Positions 39,327-53,541 are shown, numbered from the stretch's first letter. The stretch: 64,000 nt of DNA from Malurus cyaneus samueli (GCA_009741485.1 CM019216.1:23783119-23847118); one strand, 5' to 3'. Program-made: numbers and translations. The notes: generated by a model from the sequence alone, not told the origin.

Positions 39327-42300
39327 CTAAAAACAGAAGAGAAAAAGAATTTTTGTAAATATCTAAAATCGAAAGCACAAAGGGATGCCACTGCTAATGG
39401 CTGTCAAAATTCTTGAGGGTTCTGGCTCAAAGCTTTAGAAAAACAAAATGAGGATGGTGTTATCATCCATTTCTTTATCCTCCTACAAAAAAACTTACAG
39501 AAAACTAACCTACTTCTTCTCTACACAGGCAACCTGTCTATCTTAGGAAGAAAAAAATACTCCTTCAATTTCAGCAGAAAATGAATAACTATTGTGTTGG
39601 TGGTACAGTCAGCTCTGGAAAAATCACTGCGTTAGTCTGCCAGTTCAGAATTTATTTGATGTTTTGAGTTTCTAGCCCTTAACTTAAAGCAGAAATTTGA
39701 ATAACACTTAATGCAGTTGGTATGGTAACAAGATGAGGAGTTGAATCATGAAAAGATAAGAAAGATATGTTTGATTTTTCACTTGCATTTGAAACTAAAG
39801 GAAAGAAAATAATGGAAGCAAAATGTGTAGAAGTGAAGCTACTACATTAAGACAGAAGAGATTTTACTTCGCATTATCTTTAGCACACTTTTTCCAATTT
39901 GGTAAATGAACTATGCTCAGGAAGAATAAGCTCAAATCAGTAAGTCTAGTTCAGGTTTTACAAAGCTTCTACAAATCTTCTTCATCCTCCCTGATATGAT
40001 ATTTCTGGAATTTAACCCTCCCAAAGGTGCAATCAGGAAACTACCCCCAGTCATGGTCCAGCAGTTGAACCCAAAACTTGAATTATCTCCTAAATCAGCT
40101 AGTGGATCATCTAATGATTTCTGGTTTTGTCTTCCACTGACTTCAACCGATCATAGAGTGAATAAAACGGAGATGCACAAATCACAGTTATTATCTTATA
40201 TCACACCAGAGTGCAACATTCCTGGTATCTTATTTTTGATAATGACTGCTGACTTTAGAGGCCACTAAGAGCATAAATAATGGTCACTTGGTTAAATCAA
40301 GTATCAAAGATTCCTGTTGGAAAAAGATAATGCTACGTGAATATGAAAAATGAAAGTATAAACCATAAAAAGCTTGTTAAAATTCTGAAAGATATTTCTT
40401 GTCTGCAAGACGTCTTCTCTGCAACTACACTTCATTATCTTGTTGCCTTGAGGTATAAGGGGAATAGCAGCTCTAGAGATAAAGTGAATTCAGGCTAGCA
40501 TGTATGGAGTGACATCTCAGGAAAAGATTTGGTAGCAGCTGATCTTGCTAAGAAACAATAAATACTCCTGCTGTAATTTTTTGGTGCACTCCATTTATTT
40601 AGTTCTTCTTTGAGTTCTTCAGGATGTTCTCTTTTTGAATATCAGGGGTTACATGGTCACATGAAACCAACATTCACTGCCTAGAGGGTTGAAGAAGCAG
40701 AAGCCAATATAACATAATTCTAAATCCTCAGGTCTCTCATTCCTACAGGGAGCCAGTTTCTGTATAGTGAATTTAAAAATCCTGCCTCTGCAGTATGTAT
40801 CATTACACCCTTTAAAAATGACATTTTGCTGTAACTTTTTTGCAGCTTCAATTACCCTTTGCTGAAGTGTTACTGCATTTGCAGAGAGGCCTTGGGGACA
40901 AGAGAGATTTATATGGAAAAGGAGAAGCTTTATTTATATAAATGAAAATGACAGAAGTAGTAAAAATATTCAGCAAATGCACAGCACAAAGACAAACCAA
41001 TTTCTTGTTCCTTTTTAGTCCCCTTAGTGTTGTCCAAACTGAAGCACTTTCATATAAAGGTGAAAAGTGAGATCTTTCTTGGTAGTACTCATGCAGTAAA
41101 AAATGACTTTATATTACCAACTGGAGGAAACTGTTTTTCCTTGACTGTTCTTAAAGCAAATTGATCCTGTGACTGTACCAGCTTCTGATATGGAACAAAA
41201 TCTGAATCACAGTATTTCTGGTACAAGTCTTATGGTCTTTTTTTTCAGTAATATGGTGGACCTATTTGCTTGGTTTCAAACTTTAACCCCACCATTGCAA
41301 TATGTCATGACAGCTGACAGCTAACAGCTCCATTTGATACTGCAGGATGGGCTCTAGTGTATTAACAGGTGAATCCGTAGCCAAAAGAGATGTGGAATTT
41401 TTGGGACTACAGCCTCCAACTGGGAAAACACTGGTGTCTATAATCCAGAAAAGAATGATATATTTATTGTTGAGAAAGCAAGATGATAGGGAGCAGCACT
41501 ATCAAGAGTCTCTGAACCACACTATGCCAATATATTTCAAGATGCAGCCACACCAAAAAGGAAATCAGATTGCCAGTGTTTTTTTTCCTAGGGGGATTTT
41601 TACTGAACAACAATACATCTGCATGCCAGTAATTAAAGGTTCCTTGACATGACAGTGAATATTCTGAAATATTCTGATTCCTGTAAAGAGAAAAACCCAC
41701 TGACTGGAGTCTGACCTTCCCCTTCCCTTGGTGACATCCAGACCTCCATCCAGTCCTTGTGCTCTAGCAGATCCCACTCATTACCTGTCCTTTTTGCCTC
41801 TGACTGTCTCCAGTGCTATCAGGTGTCAAAGACTATGGCTGAAAAGAAACCCACACAGGCAGCTTAGTAACTGAGGGCAGAGGGTCCAGTTTTTTCAGGA
41901 ATTTGGTGTCTGGCAACTTTGCCATTCTTAGTTAAGGAGAAATATTGTACGTTTTGCTTCCAGGAAATTAAATTATGAATGATATAAACATGATGGGAAC
42001 TTAGGAGAGAGTTTGTAGGTGAGGAAACTGCATGTGCTTGGGCTAAAGGATTGCTTTGAGGTGTGACAATAAATGTAGCTACTTTGACAAGAAATGTGAA
42101 GACATGGGAACAGCCCTTTTAATTACACTGCATACTTCTTTCAATCTGCTATATGCTCCCTGTGAATTGGTATTTGAAGCTCACGCTTAGGACATAAAAT
42201 TAATTTTTATTATCACAAGCAATCAGCACCCTTGGTTTATGACTGATTGAAATTGCATGTTACTGATTTTGCACTGCTTTTTATGGTTCAGATGGACTCT

Positions 42301-42456
42301 TTATTTGCTTTACTGTGTTCACTGAGTTATAGAAATGATTCCAGTATTTATTACAGACATTACTGATACATTAACTAAGGCTATCTTTGAAGATTATTTT
42401 TTGATCAACTGCTAGGAGACTCCATAGCTCTATGTCTTTAAATACAGAAGAGATGT

Positions 42457-42478
42457 ACTGGAGATTTACTGGAGATTT
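42457..42478. repeat. 11-bp tandem duplication
   Basis: The unit actggagattt is repeated exactly twice (42457-42467 and 42468-42478). Confidence 0.9.
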
Positions 42479-43237
42479 AGAATGAAAAAAGGTAAACCCA
42501 AGAAATATCTTTGAATATGGGATCAAAATGGTAACATTTATAGCACAGAGAGGGGTACATATGAAGTTGTTTCTGTTTTACTATTTCACCTGTGCATTAC
42601 TGAAAGCACAGAAAAATTCAGTGGCCCATCCATGTGGTGGTCATCACATGCTTAAGTCTCTTCAAGTAAAGATCTGAGAAAAACACACATTCAGCCACTT
42701 TTTTTACTCTTCATTCAGCATTCTGCAACCTCACCACAGACTTTTTAACACTGTATAAACTCTGCAAGGAGGAAAACAGTGCAACAGTTAAAGGGCACAT
42801 CACAATAATGGATAAGTTTAAAAAAATATATTAATGACATATGATTTAAATAAGGATATTTATTCTTTTTTTTTTTTTTATAGCCACTGCTTAGTCCTGG
42901 TAGTAATCAAGACCTGATCGCCTTTTCTTCCTAAAAACTTATTTAACATCTGAATATTGCCCATGATTATTTGGCTCAATTTTATTAATATCTGGTCAAT
43001 TATTTTGGACAGGTGGCCAGGAAAAGACTAGAAAGAGCTATTCTGATTTGAGAGTTAAGATGCATATAACAGCAAGTAGTGCATGGTTCAATTTGATTTT
43101 TCATTTAGTTTTTGTTGTTTTATAAACAGAAGTTGCTTTTAATTCAGAAAAAAAAATAGTTTTCTTTCCTATGAGAGAAAAAAATTATCTCTTTTACTGC
43201 ATACACATGGAGAGAGCACACTGCACTAGAGAGAGAG

Positions 43238-43420
43238 CATAAGTGGAATTCAGGAACTGGGATTACTAGCTCTACTCCTTGTTTGCTCAGTGACCTTGGG
43301 TAATTGTTCAATATTTTTTGGTATGGCTTCCTTGCTCGCAGAATGAGACAGGAATACCTCCCTCCCTGGGGTGTTCTGAGATGCAGTTAATTGCCTGAGC
43401 AGTAAGAGAAAAGTGATATA
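43238..43420 (+). repeat. MIR-type CORE-SINE fossil
   Basis: This region contains the recognisable MIR core: ctagctctactcc, then gctcagtgaccttgggtaa, then gcttccttgctcgcagaatga (the degraded 'ctcatctgtaaaatg' part), then acctccctccctggggtg and ttctgagatgcagttaat. The order and spacing match MIR. These SINEs are ancient in amniotes and appear in birds as diverged relics, which fits the many mismatches. Confidence 0.7.
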
Positions 43421-46400
43421 GATGTGCTGAGCAGAAGACCCAATAGAAACCAGACATGCAGCTTTAAAATGAGAACTCTTAGAATGCTTTTCTTTGGACA
43501 ATTCAATTTGTGCTGCATTTCTAGTAAGCCTCCAAACTTCAACCTCCATAGAAAGATGGATGAAGACAAAGTACTGCTTGGAAATCATTGGAAAATTTGT
43601 CCTACACAAGCTAAAGACTGAAACACGGCTAACTTTGACAAAGCTGTTATTTCAGCCAAAAAATACACACAGAAAAGACAGCTGCACTCCTCTGGTGTCA
43701 TAATTGGACAAGTATATCTAATTTTAGACAAAAATGCAAAAATAGGTTTTGTTTGTTTTTTTTCTTTTTTTGGAGGAGAACATGCACTTTTTTCACTTCT
43801 GGTCTCTTCACTCACCTGCAAAGCTTGCAAAATACACAGGATTATCTGACTTGACATCTGTGCATTTTGTTATTTTGTGAGAAGCTGAAGTAACTATCTT
43901 TCAAATCACAAATGATACCTTTCTTATTTGAAATTTGTAGTTTTGAGAAGACAAAAAATGTTTTCAAGACACAAGCTCAAACCCATTACGCTCACTTACA
44001 CCATTCTAAGTACCCTTTATTTTATCAGACCTGCTGTATATGAAATATATACAGCTTAAAAAGTAGAAATGAATGGAAAACCTTGTGATTTAATAGTCTG
44101 ATTTCTGAACACAGCTGTAGCTCTTAAAAAACCCCCAAATTATGGCCCCTATGCTTGACAGTAGCTTCTCTTCAGGAGGGATAACAATTTAAAGTGCAGG
44201 GCTGCTCCAGATCTGCTTTAGCATTCTGAGCTTCCTGGTTTAAACTGGGAATGGAGGATGACAGAAATCCTCAGCTGACAGGGCTGGAGTAGATGAGAAG
44301 TGCTTGTGCAGTCCCCTCTCCAGCCCTCCCTGCAGTTCAGGAATGACAGAGAGAGGTGCAGTAATGACCACTGGAGAAGGTGATTTCTTAGAAGGCTTCA
44401 GCCACTTTTGTGGTGAACACCTGCCACAGACAGCATCACAGCACACTGGCAACTGGTTTGGGAAGCTGCAATGCCAGGAGGAAAAATACTCTTATCAGTG
44501 TTATTGTGAGGTGAGTGTGAATGTTACAGTGTAGAGGGAGTTTTATTTTTCACTTATTTTCAGGGAAAATTAATTTTCTATTACTTTTTGGTCATGGAAC
44601 ATGAAACATGCAGCGATATACTGCATCTGGAATTAAACAGATTCACATCAATATTACAGGACTTTTGTGTTAGAATCTCCAACTCTACAGTTCCCATGTG
44701 CAAGAGAGTGAAATGACCATTTGAAATATTACATAGGAAAGTTTTGCATGATTTACTTGTTCCTATTCTGTCATAGAAAATGATTTATAATTCAGGAGTA
44801 ATAGAGGAAGCAAATAAGATGCTATAAATTAAAACCAATTTTGTGCTACATGTGGAATTTTTTTTCATTGTTGTAGCATAACTAAACTACAGAAGTTTTA
44901 GGATACACAAACAGTTAAAATAATGTGACGAGTTTAAATATGGAACTTTCTGAAGAATGATAACCTAATTAAAACACTGATTTAACAAAACAGCAATAGC
45001 TCTAGTATCATCCCCACATTAAGTCATCATATTTGAATTCAAAATGTGCTCCTTTCCCCACAAACTTGCAAAAGTGTGCTCTTATGAAAATCATAAATCT
45101 CTTCTGAGGGAATGAATGCCCCTTGGGATACAGCTAAGTTGATTCCTCCAGCAAAAGAATTGATAGAATTCTGCAGAAAATCAAGAAAATGCCTTTGACA
45201 GTTCATTCTGTCCCCCAGTAGGAACGCTGCTATCAGTAAGTATGGGAATGATTGAAAGAGAAGATTAAAGTAGGGCAATTTATTTGGTGCATCCTCTGTC
45301 CATATGCAGTAGAAAACTTCAATGCCTCCTTTTTCCAGTGGAATAAAAAACTGAGCGCTGCACAGGGCTGGGTGTACATCTGCCTCATGCTCAGAAAGGG
45401 ACCTGGTGCCGCAGTCAGCCCAAAATAAAGGTGGTCCTGAAGGAGCATGACACACTCCTCAGAACCATGTCACATGTAGCAGGGGTGTAGGGGCATCAGG
45501 ATTCAGATGCTTTATCAACATTAGCATTCAATGCACCAATAGGAACGACCTGCAGAGGGAAACCGCTGACACTGAGCACATGATAGTCACACTATATGGC
45601 TTCTAGAGGTACCTTTCATTTCAGACTGGCCCTAGTTTGAGTCTCTGGAAGGAAAATCTCATAAGCAGTGGGGACTGCATCTTTTGTTTTAGTTTCAAAC
45701 TAAAATTTGTGTATTTGAACCCATTCAGTGATGTGGAAAGAAGATCTATAAATGCAGACAACTGGTAAATCTGCTTCAAAAGAGCTCTCCTGCTCCCATG
45801 CTAGTGTAGAAGCACCCAGCATGTGCTAAACAGCCAGCCAGGTGCTCTGTCAAGACACCACAAACCTCCTTGGTACAATCTATGTCTTGCTGTCTCTGAG
45901 ATCTTCATTAATAATAAAATGGATTAGGAAGTGGTTGGGCAGTCACACTCAGAGGGCAATGGTCTATGGTGCAGAGTCCTGATGGAGTCCATATGGGGGA
46001 CCAGTGTTATTTGGTATGTTGTGATGATAATTTTTTAAGAGACACCAAATGTATACACTCAGATGATATCAATGAAAAACCAGTGCACATCAGTAAGACT
46101 TTGTTAGTGTTAGTGAAGACATTTTGTAATCACACGCCACGTGAAGTCAAACACTGCAACAAGGAGAATCAGACCTATGTCTCTTCCCTCTGCAAATCAG
46201 TCACCACAAATTATTTGAGAACCTTAAGGATTTAAAGGAGACTAGGCTAGAAAAAAAAATAGGGCAAGAAACCTTCAGCGTGCTGAGCATAATGAATATT
46301 AGGACCAATGATCTACAATATCAAAGTTTTTAAAAATTATATAGGAGCTTGGATTCTAAAGCTGAAAAACTTGTATCTTCATCTGCAGAGCAATTGCTAA

Positions 46401-47369
46401 GAAGAGCTTTTTCAAAATCTACAAGTATTTTCTCAGTACCTGTTGTGACATGGCTTCATTTTACTTTGTCATTGCCACAGAGGGTTTATTTCACACCATC
46501 ACACAGGATGGCAGTTCCTTGAGTTTCTCCATGACATGAGCATGTTTATGTCTTTTAATGAAGTATGAGAATCCATGCCTTCTAAGGTAGCATCGCTTTA
46601 ATCCATGTATTTATCAGTATTCTTGAGGTTTGAACCCTCCACACACACTTTCCTAGGCAAATATCACCACGATATACCTAGTTCTATGTGTTCAGCAGAA
46701 ACTATTATTGTTATTGTAGAAAAACTTAATTTACTATACAATACACTTTTTAGGGCAAACACAGAATGAAAAAATAAAAAGAATAATAAAAAAGCAGCGG
46801 AATATTGCTGTACATTTCTAGTTGTTCACTATAAAGGCCTATAAAGAATTTATGAAGAGCTATCTCTGTAGAGCACTACTTAGTAAACTAATTGTCAAAA
46901 TAATTGCAAACCTCTTATGTAGAGTGACTGGCAAAGAATTATTCGTAAAATAGTTAAATCATTGTAGCAGCATTTTACAACTTAAATGATGTCTTACATT
47001 AAAAGGAATTATACCGAACAGTTACACTCTCCAATTTTAATTAAAGATGCAATTATCCTAAAAACAAATACCCAGTTCTTTACTGTACTTAAGTACTTAA
47101 TGCTAAACTGGAGTAGAATATGCATCAAAAAATTTGAGGAAATCTGAACAGCTGAAAGTTTTTGGTGAAGACAAAAACATTTAAATGCTGTCTCCTTGAT
47201 GCAATGACAGCACATGCAGTAAACAGCCTTGAAAGCTTTTCCTGAAAAGCAGCAGGAATGTGACTGGAGTTCATTTATGTCTTCCCTCTTTGTGTAGGTG
47301 GCAAGCTACAGATTAACCTCCCTAGCTCTTGCCTAAGGCCTTTAGCAGATGGTGTTATCCTAATTTAAT

Positions 47370-47876
47370 TGTGGTGGTTTAGGAGGTTATAGACTTCAAC
47401 CCTATCCTTTCACTCTCTGCCTAAGGTTTCTGCTTTTTCGGTAGTAGCAACAAGCAGTTTGTATGTTCTGATCTCTCAGATACTGCAGTTCATGACCTGA
47501 CATAAAAACATAATGGCCATCATTTTCAGATAATACAGCAGGCAGGATATGCACCAGGCTGTACAGTGGACTCTGACAAGAGGCACACACTCTCACTGCT
47601 GTGACAGTCTCCCTTTGGAAGCAGGGCCAGAAGCCTCTTGAACCTTCTGCAGCAGCAACTGGTAGAGCTCACTGCTGGAGTCTCCAGCCTTTGGGAGAAC
47701 TAAGAAAGAGCAGCTGATAAAGTTTTGAATGCTCTGAGCAGTGCAAGAGTGAAAAAGGATTCAGATGGAAGAACAGTGAGGCAGCTCAGGTGCAATGAGT
47801 ACAGCTTCTTGGATGTGCCTTGCCAGCAAATCATACTCTTTTTTGTTATCTCTCTAATGTGGCCTAAACCAGCACA
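47370..47876 (-). mobile_element. Solo LTR with matching inverted termini
   Basis: This 507-bp segment begins TGTGGTGGTTTAGG and ends CCTAAACCAGCACA. The reverse complement of the end is TGTGCTGGTTTAGG, so the termini agree at 13 of 14 positions and have TG...CA ends. This is typical of avian ERVL-like LTRs. The minus orientation is chosen because TGTGCTGGTTTAGG resembles the usual avian LTR start; the evidence for strand is weak. No clear TATA box or AATAAA was seen, and the flanks (ttaat and atact) are not an exact duplication, so the copy is old. Confidence 0.6.
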
Positions 47877-50458
47877 ATACTGACTCAAGAATACTATTTC
47901 TTCTAACATAAAAAACAGGGAAAAGGAAAAAGAAATGAGAACATGAATTGATTATGAAGGGCTTTTAATTTTATTTTAGTGGTCCTGTCCAGGGAAGATG
48001 CTTTTTGGAGTTGGGCATGACATTACATATGGGTAGGAAACATTCTTGGTTACCAAACCCTAGGCATATGTTTTATCCTAATCGATTTATAAGACAAATC
48101 ATTAAATTCATGTTTTCACTAAATATCTCTTCAGACAACAGTGCCAGAAGGAAAACCATAAAATTACTAAAGTTTAATGAGAGCAAAGAATATAAACCTT
48201 TTGTTCATAAATTAATCTAATTTCATGCCTTCTCTTTTAAAACATAAGCATGAAGTTTACATGACACCATTACCATAGTTTTGACTTTAGGCATCAAAAC
48301 CTTCAGCAACATATGTAACACAAATGTTTATTGAGTGTGCTTAGAGGTGAAAATGCTTTACATTTTTGAAAATTTGTACTTTAAATGACTGCTCTTTTAT
48401 TTTTAAAGTGCAATGATTTTTTATTTTTAAGTGCCTTCTAAAGATGCTTCTTTACAACTCACATAAGGAAACCTTTAAGGGCTACATTCCTAATATTTTC
48501 AGGCATATGTCCCAAATTTATGTTCCTCAGCCTGGAACAGTGATCCTCAAAATTCCCTAGCAGGAGCTGAATAATCCTGATGTTATCAAAATTTGTAGGA
48601 ATCTCATAATTCCTGAGTACTGTATTTCCATGTGCTATCAGAGACTGCTGCAGGGAATGCTTTGAAGTGTCTCTGCTTTGATCCTTCTGAGAGACTGGGT
48701 GGCAACCATGTCAAACCACAATAGAGCTTAAGTGTCTGACTTCGTGAGAGGGTTCTGTGCTGTGAATTTTCATTCACAGAACACCCCTAAGTCATGGAAA
48801 GCAGTGTGATTTTACATATACCCCTCTCAGCTGATCTTCCTATTGTCTTGAGAGATTGCTTGGCTGGATTTGGAGGGAAAGGAATTCTTAGGAAACTCCA
48901 CAAAAGAAACTGAGCAAAGAGTTAAGGCAGTTAGGTTGTGGATTTTACAGTGGTGAATACTGTTTTAAAACATCCATCTTGTCCATCCTCAGATAAGCGA
49001 CTTAGATTCTTCCTTGTTTAGTACTTCCATCTAATCAAAGAGATGTGACCTTCCTGAGAATTGAAGTGTTCAGGTGGGCTCTGGTCTTAAACACTCCCGT
49101 GATTTTTGCAACCATACTGCGAACAATCCATAAATATGTGAACCTTATGAACTTCTGAGGAAACAGTTCCTCCAGTCAGAATTCTCCACAAGTCCTTTTA
49201 AAAGGAGCACTGAACATAACCCACCTACTACTTCTCAGGAGTACAAATAGCAAGAGAAGTCATAGCAGGCAGCTCATATAGGAACACTATTGTGCTGTAT
49301 AACACTTAACAAGCTACAGAGAACTCTATTTTATACTTTTAAGATTGTAACTATGAAGTAGCATTACTATTTCATTGAATCTACTTCACAAAAAATGAAA
49401 GAAAACTTTCTCAGGATTGAAAACTCTCCTCCCTAAAGGTAAGTTGAAAGCAAGAGGATACGTGGAAGAAAATAAAAAAATGACAAGCTAGTAAATTTTT
49501 GATAATTCAATATTGTTACTGGAATGGATAAGAGTAGAAAGTCAAGTTATTACACAAAACATCTCAGTTGACAAGACACCAGTTCTGTATTCATATACCA
49601 TTTGTCTGTGGTCTTATTCAGAGTTTGAGAGAATTCAGAATTACAGCGGTGTGCCCAAAAGAATTGTAAAGGAGGAATACAGCCTTGTTACGGAAGATAA
49701 ATCAAGGTGTTAAATTTAACTCAAATGAAAGAAAGACTGTTGATTTTGGCAGGTTGGTGAAAAGTGAAGGGGCAGTTGATTTTATACAATGGGATGGATT
49801 CAGGAGACTCACAATGAGTTGCAAAACATCCTGAAAAAGAAGCAGAGAACTGGAAACAGAGAATTAGGGTTAAGTTAGGTGAGGATGAGAAGGGGTGATG
49901 TTTCAGGATGCAGAGAACACACATCAAGTATATACACCAAGAACTCAGAAACTGAGGAAGTTAAGCATATATTCTACAGCTCCATAGCTCTGTGTACTCC
50001 TCACGTAAATAGTGGTGACTCAAGAATGATGGAAGTTCCCATACAGATTTCCAAGGCATGAAATGGATAAATTTACTAATCTCCTACAATAAGTGAACCA
50101 ACAGTTATACATAAATGTGTCTGCTTTCAGAAATTAGAAAAATTGCAATTTGAAATATTATTCGATTTTAAATTTAATACAGGTTATTGACAACATTCGG
50201 ATCTTTGTATTCATATGCTAGCTAAGAAAATAGTTCAAGCAAAAAGCAAAGCAAGTGCAAAGCTATCAGCCATGTATTTTAAGACCAGTCTAGTAAAGGA
50301 AACCCAGGCACATTGGGTTTGTTTCAGCTGCTGAATGGGGAAAAAAAAGGAGCTTCATGCAGAGCATAAATTTAGTCATGATGCCACTCTGTGAACACTT
50401 TGTAAGCCTTAGGTAATTAGTCCATTCAAAATCCCTGCTGGGAAAACAAGTAATATTC

Positions 50459-50498
50459 TTCTAGTTTTACAAATGAGGAATTGGAAGGAAAGTGACAT
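50459..50498 (-). repeat. MIR/L2-like fragment (short)
   Basis: The segment ctagttttacaaatgaggaa...ggaaagtgac resembles the conserved 'ttttacagatgaggaa...aagtgac' stretch of MIR or L2 in reverse orientation. It is only about 40 bp, so this is tentative. Confidence 0.3.
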
Positions 50499-51881
50499 GG
50501 AGATTCAGCATGGTAGAGTGTAATTAAAAGTTAAACAGTGGGTAATTCCTACTGCTGAGCTCACACTATTCTTTTCTCCATTGCCCAAAAGATTAGCAGT
50601 GCATTCAGGACAGCAGTGGAGAGGGGATCTATAGGTGGGAGGAAGGTTCTTCCACTGCAGCTATTAAAGACATAAGTGCAAAAAGGAAACAAAAAAAAGG
50701 GCAACTGAACCACTCATATTCATATAGATACACTATTATTACTTGTCTAGCATTGAAAATGTGCTTGACTGCACATTGTATCATCCAAATATATTGTAAG
50801 AACTGATTATACAAAAAATAAACTATTTCTGATTATGCAATGCAATCATTTTGACAAGGTCTCAGTAATGTTATTTCTGTACCAATACAAAGGAAACTGC
50901 AGGTTTGCATTAGTGATATTTACTTCACAGCTGCATGAATAAAATTATTTATTTCAAGCAGCAACTCTTATATAACCCCCTAGTGTAACTTTCATTTGCA
51001 GTGTCATCTCCAGCAGCTTGCATTTTCACAATGCTGTGGAGGTCACCATGTAGACTTAGGATACTTTAGAAGCAGTGAATCAGGTATGACATCTCTACTG
51101 AATATATTAGGGTCATTCTTTAAGCTGACAGTAGTCAGCTTTGCTCTCTTATTTCAGAGAAAATCTCAGAGAGAGATTCAGTGTGCCATCTGATGATACA
51201 ATGTACTGATAATTATTAATAGGAAAACACGGACTAGACTCCAGCTACCAAAATACATCACTCATAGTAAATAACAGATCAAGAAAATGGTTTGTACTCA
51301 TTGAAGCTAAACTTCTCTTCCTTTCATGTCCCTGGTACCCATGAACTATTCCAGCTCAGACACAGACTCGGTGGGGAAGTGCAAAGAGCGCAGCCCTCTC
51401 TCTACTCATACTGCCTACTGTGGCATGACACTCCTTTATCTAGGTGCAGTGGGGGTTCCCATGGTGATACAGCACCCTCTCCTTCTTTCCACTTTGATTA
51501 AGTCTATATTTCAAAATCTCACAAACCTTGCTGGTTGAAATGATGCACATGACAGCAGCAGATGCGTAGTACTGTTGGCACATCAAGCAGAATGAAACTT
51601 AACACTGTGAAATATATTCAAGCATTAATCAGAAACTTCAGTGTTGCTGTTAAACTGACCTGTGACCGTGAGTAATTGGCTTTGTAATCTTGATTGAAAT
51701 TGATGGGTCTAATTTTCTGGTCTTAAGTCAAAACTCACCCTAAAGTTACACAAATCTATTTTGTTTGGTCTTTGTAAAATCAGGGAAACAAAGAAAAGTG
51801 TATGGAAGCAATTTCTGAGTTGTCAGTGACAGATATTTTCCTTTGATTTCACACATTTGCTGAAGAGAGAATAGACCTTAC

Positions 51882-51940
51882 CGTAGCTGTCATAAGCATC
51901 TTCACTTGTTCCGTGACCGTAGTCATAATATTCAGGCACG
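51882..51940 (-). CDS. KHDRBS2: KHDRBS2 penultimate coding exon (Tyr-rich region)
   Basis: This 59-nt internal exon encodes part of the tyrosine-rich C-terminal region of KHDRBS2. On the minus strand it lies between an acceptor ending TTACAG (AG at 51941-51942) and a donor GTAAGG (GT at 51880-51881). It contributes one base to a split codon, then 19 residues, VPEYYDYGHGTSEDAYDSY, then one G. That G joins CA at the next exon (39326) to give Ala, so the phase is consistent. Six of the 19 residues are Tyr. In Sam68 relatives this region is a target of Src-family and Brk kinases and modulates RNA binding. YYDYGHG-SE-AYDSY is shared by KHDRBS2 and KHDRBS3, and the next exon decides for KHDRBS2. 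Thr after GHG and Gln at the junction (AQEEW) seem to differ from the mammalian residues I remember (Val and Pro). The upstream exons are not in the window. Confidence 0.95.
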
Positions 51941-53505
51941 CTGTAACAGATTCAGAGAGCCATGTCAGTATTATCATGGGTAACCAACTCAAAACAAAAA
52001 CAGAGCTTACTTAATGAAAGGCATTTTAACATTTTGACATGATATGTCTAGGTTCAGAAATAGTGAATATTTTTTAAAATGGGAGAAAATGTTTAATGAC
52101 AATAACAGCTATCATACCATACATCACATTTCTTATCTACTGAGCACAAAACAAATTTGGTCCTAAATATGTGAACCTAGGAGATGTGACAAAGACTAAG
52201 AGAAATCCTATTTGCAAAAATGAGGTCTGAAAAACACCATGCACTGTATCATTCACTGTTGTTAAACTGCCAAAAGGGGTGTTAATCTCATTTACCTCTA
52301 ATTCTCAACATTTACGCGTTAACAAACTCAGCACAGTTTGTTTTCACAAAGCTGACTGTATTGTGTGGTGTGGAACCTGTAAACTACTTATCTTTTCCAA
52401 AAACACTGACAGGTTTCCAGCTTTGATCCTGAAGAAGAAAGCTTGTTTCCACTGCCTGTAGAGAGAAATCTGATTCTCCACAGCCTTTTTCCTTATGCAG
52501 TTATTGGACACCCATGAAAAGTTTTATACAGTCAATAAAACACATATTGAAAGAAATGAAGGTCTAGGAGTGCAAAATGAGACTTAGCAGTCTCAAACTC
52601 ACTATATCACTGTTTTCATAAATTATGTATAGTCATACCAACATGTTATGAAAATACTTCAGAAAAAATTTACATCCTGATAATCAGCAATTTCCAGCTA
52701 TTATATGGAGTGGGCATCCAGAAAATTCAACCTTTAAGACATAATTCAATGAAAAGGGAATTATTCACACTTTTCCTTGACTGTTATAGTCATTTATAGT
52801 ATGAAATATGTTTTTGGTGCCTAGTACCAAATTCAAGATCAGGCTACTTCTATTCCCAGGTACCAAGTAAACATAAAAGAATCAGTCTCCACCCAGAAAA
52901 ATTTGCAAACTCCATGAACTCCAGTATATTTTATTTTTTCAGTCTGCAGTGAAACAAACAGAAAATGTAACATTTGTATTCTCTGTCGATAGTTTTTAGT
53001 TGTTGCCACTTGTGCATCTTTTTCCTTGGACAGTGTGTGAGACAGACTCTTGCAAAATGAACAGAAGCAGGCGATCAGCTCAATATTGCTATAATTATAA
53101 CATTATTGCTCATGCCATTTTCCATATTGGATTATTGTTTTAAAAATATTAATTTACACTTGAGAGAGAAGCTTGGTTGACAGTCGAGTGCAAGTGGAAA
53201 TACTTCAGAAGTACAATAAACAAGCAATCTATAAAAATTATTTTCTTAATCTAATTTTGACTTTGCTCACAAACAGCCTGTAATCAGATTTTTAATTTCT
53301 TGAATTTAACAGCTATCCATAACTATTCTTGGAATAATTTCTGAGAATGATTCATGTTTACTACCTCACTCAAGAATACTGATTGGATGTATCTGATAAC
53401 TGACAGCCAAGCTATTTTGATTTGGGTCATGTCATCCCCTGGCTGGCTCTCAGAGGGACAGCTCTCAGAGTCAGTTTTCAGTTACAAATATCCATGGATT
53501 TGGTT

Positions 53506-53541
53506 TGTGTTTGTTTTTGTGTTTTTTTTTTTTTTTTTTTT
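53506..53541 (+). repeat. T/G-rich tract ending in T20
   Basis: The sequence gtgtttgtttttgtg leads into an uninterrupted T20 (53522-53541). It directly abuts the CpG-dense block and could be the A-tail of a minus-strand insertion. Confidence 0.9.

Larger units (their letters stand above)
39327..51881 (-). other. KHDRBS2: KHDRBS2 last intron (about 12.6 kb)
   Basis: This intron is bounded by donor GTAAGG at its right end and acceptor TTTTTAG at its left end, both on the minus strand. I see no additional coding exon that keeps the family sequence. It contains a MIR fossil (43238-43420), a weaker MIR-like patch near 50.46 kb, an LTR with matching inverted termini (47370-47876) and a short tandem duplication at 42457-42478. 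The rest is plain AT-rich intronic DNA. The open frames of 100-138 codons inside it (for example minus 45039-45455) show no family signature I recognise. Confidence 0.9.

Noticed and set aside
45039..45455. 138-codon open frame on the minus strand inside the last KHDRBS2 intron
   Set aside because: The translation has no family signature I recognise, and a hydrophobic patch alone is not enough. It is probably chance.
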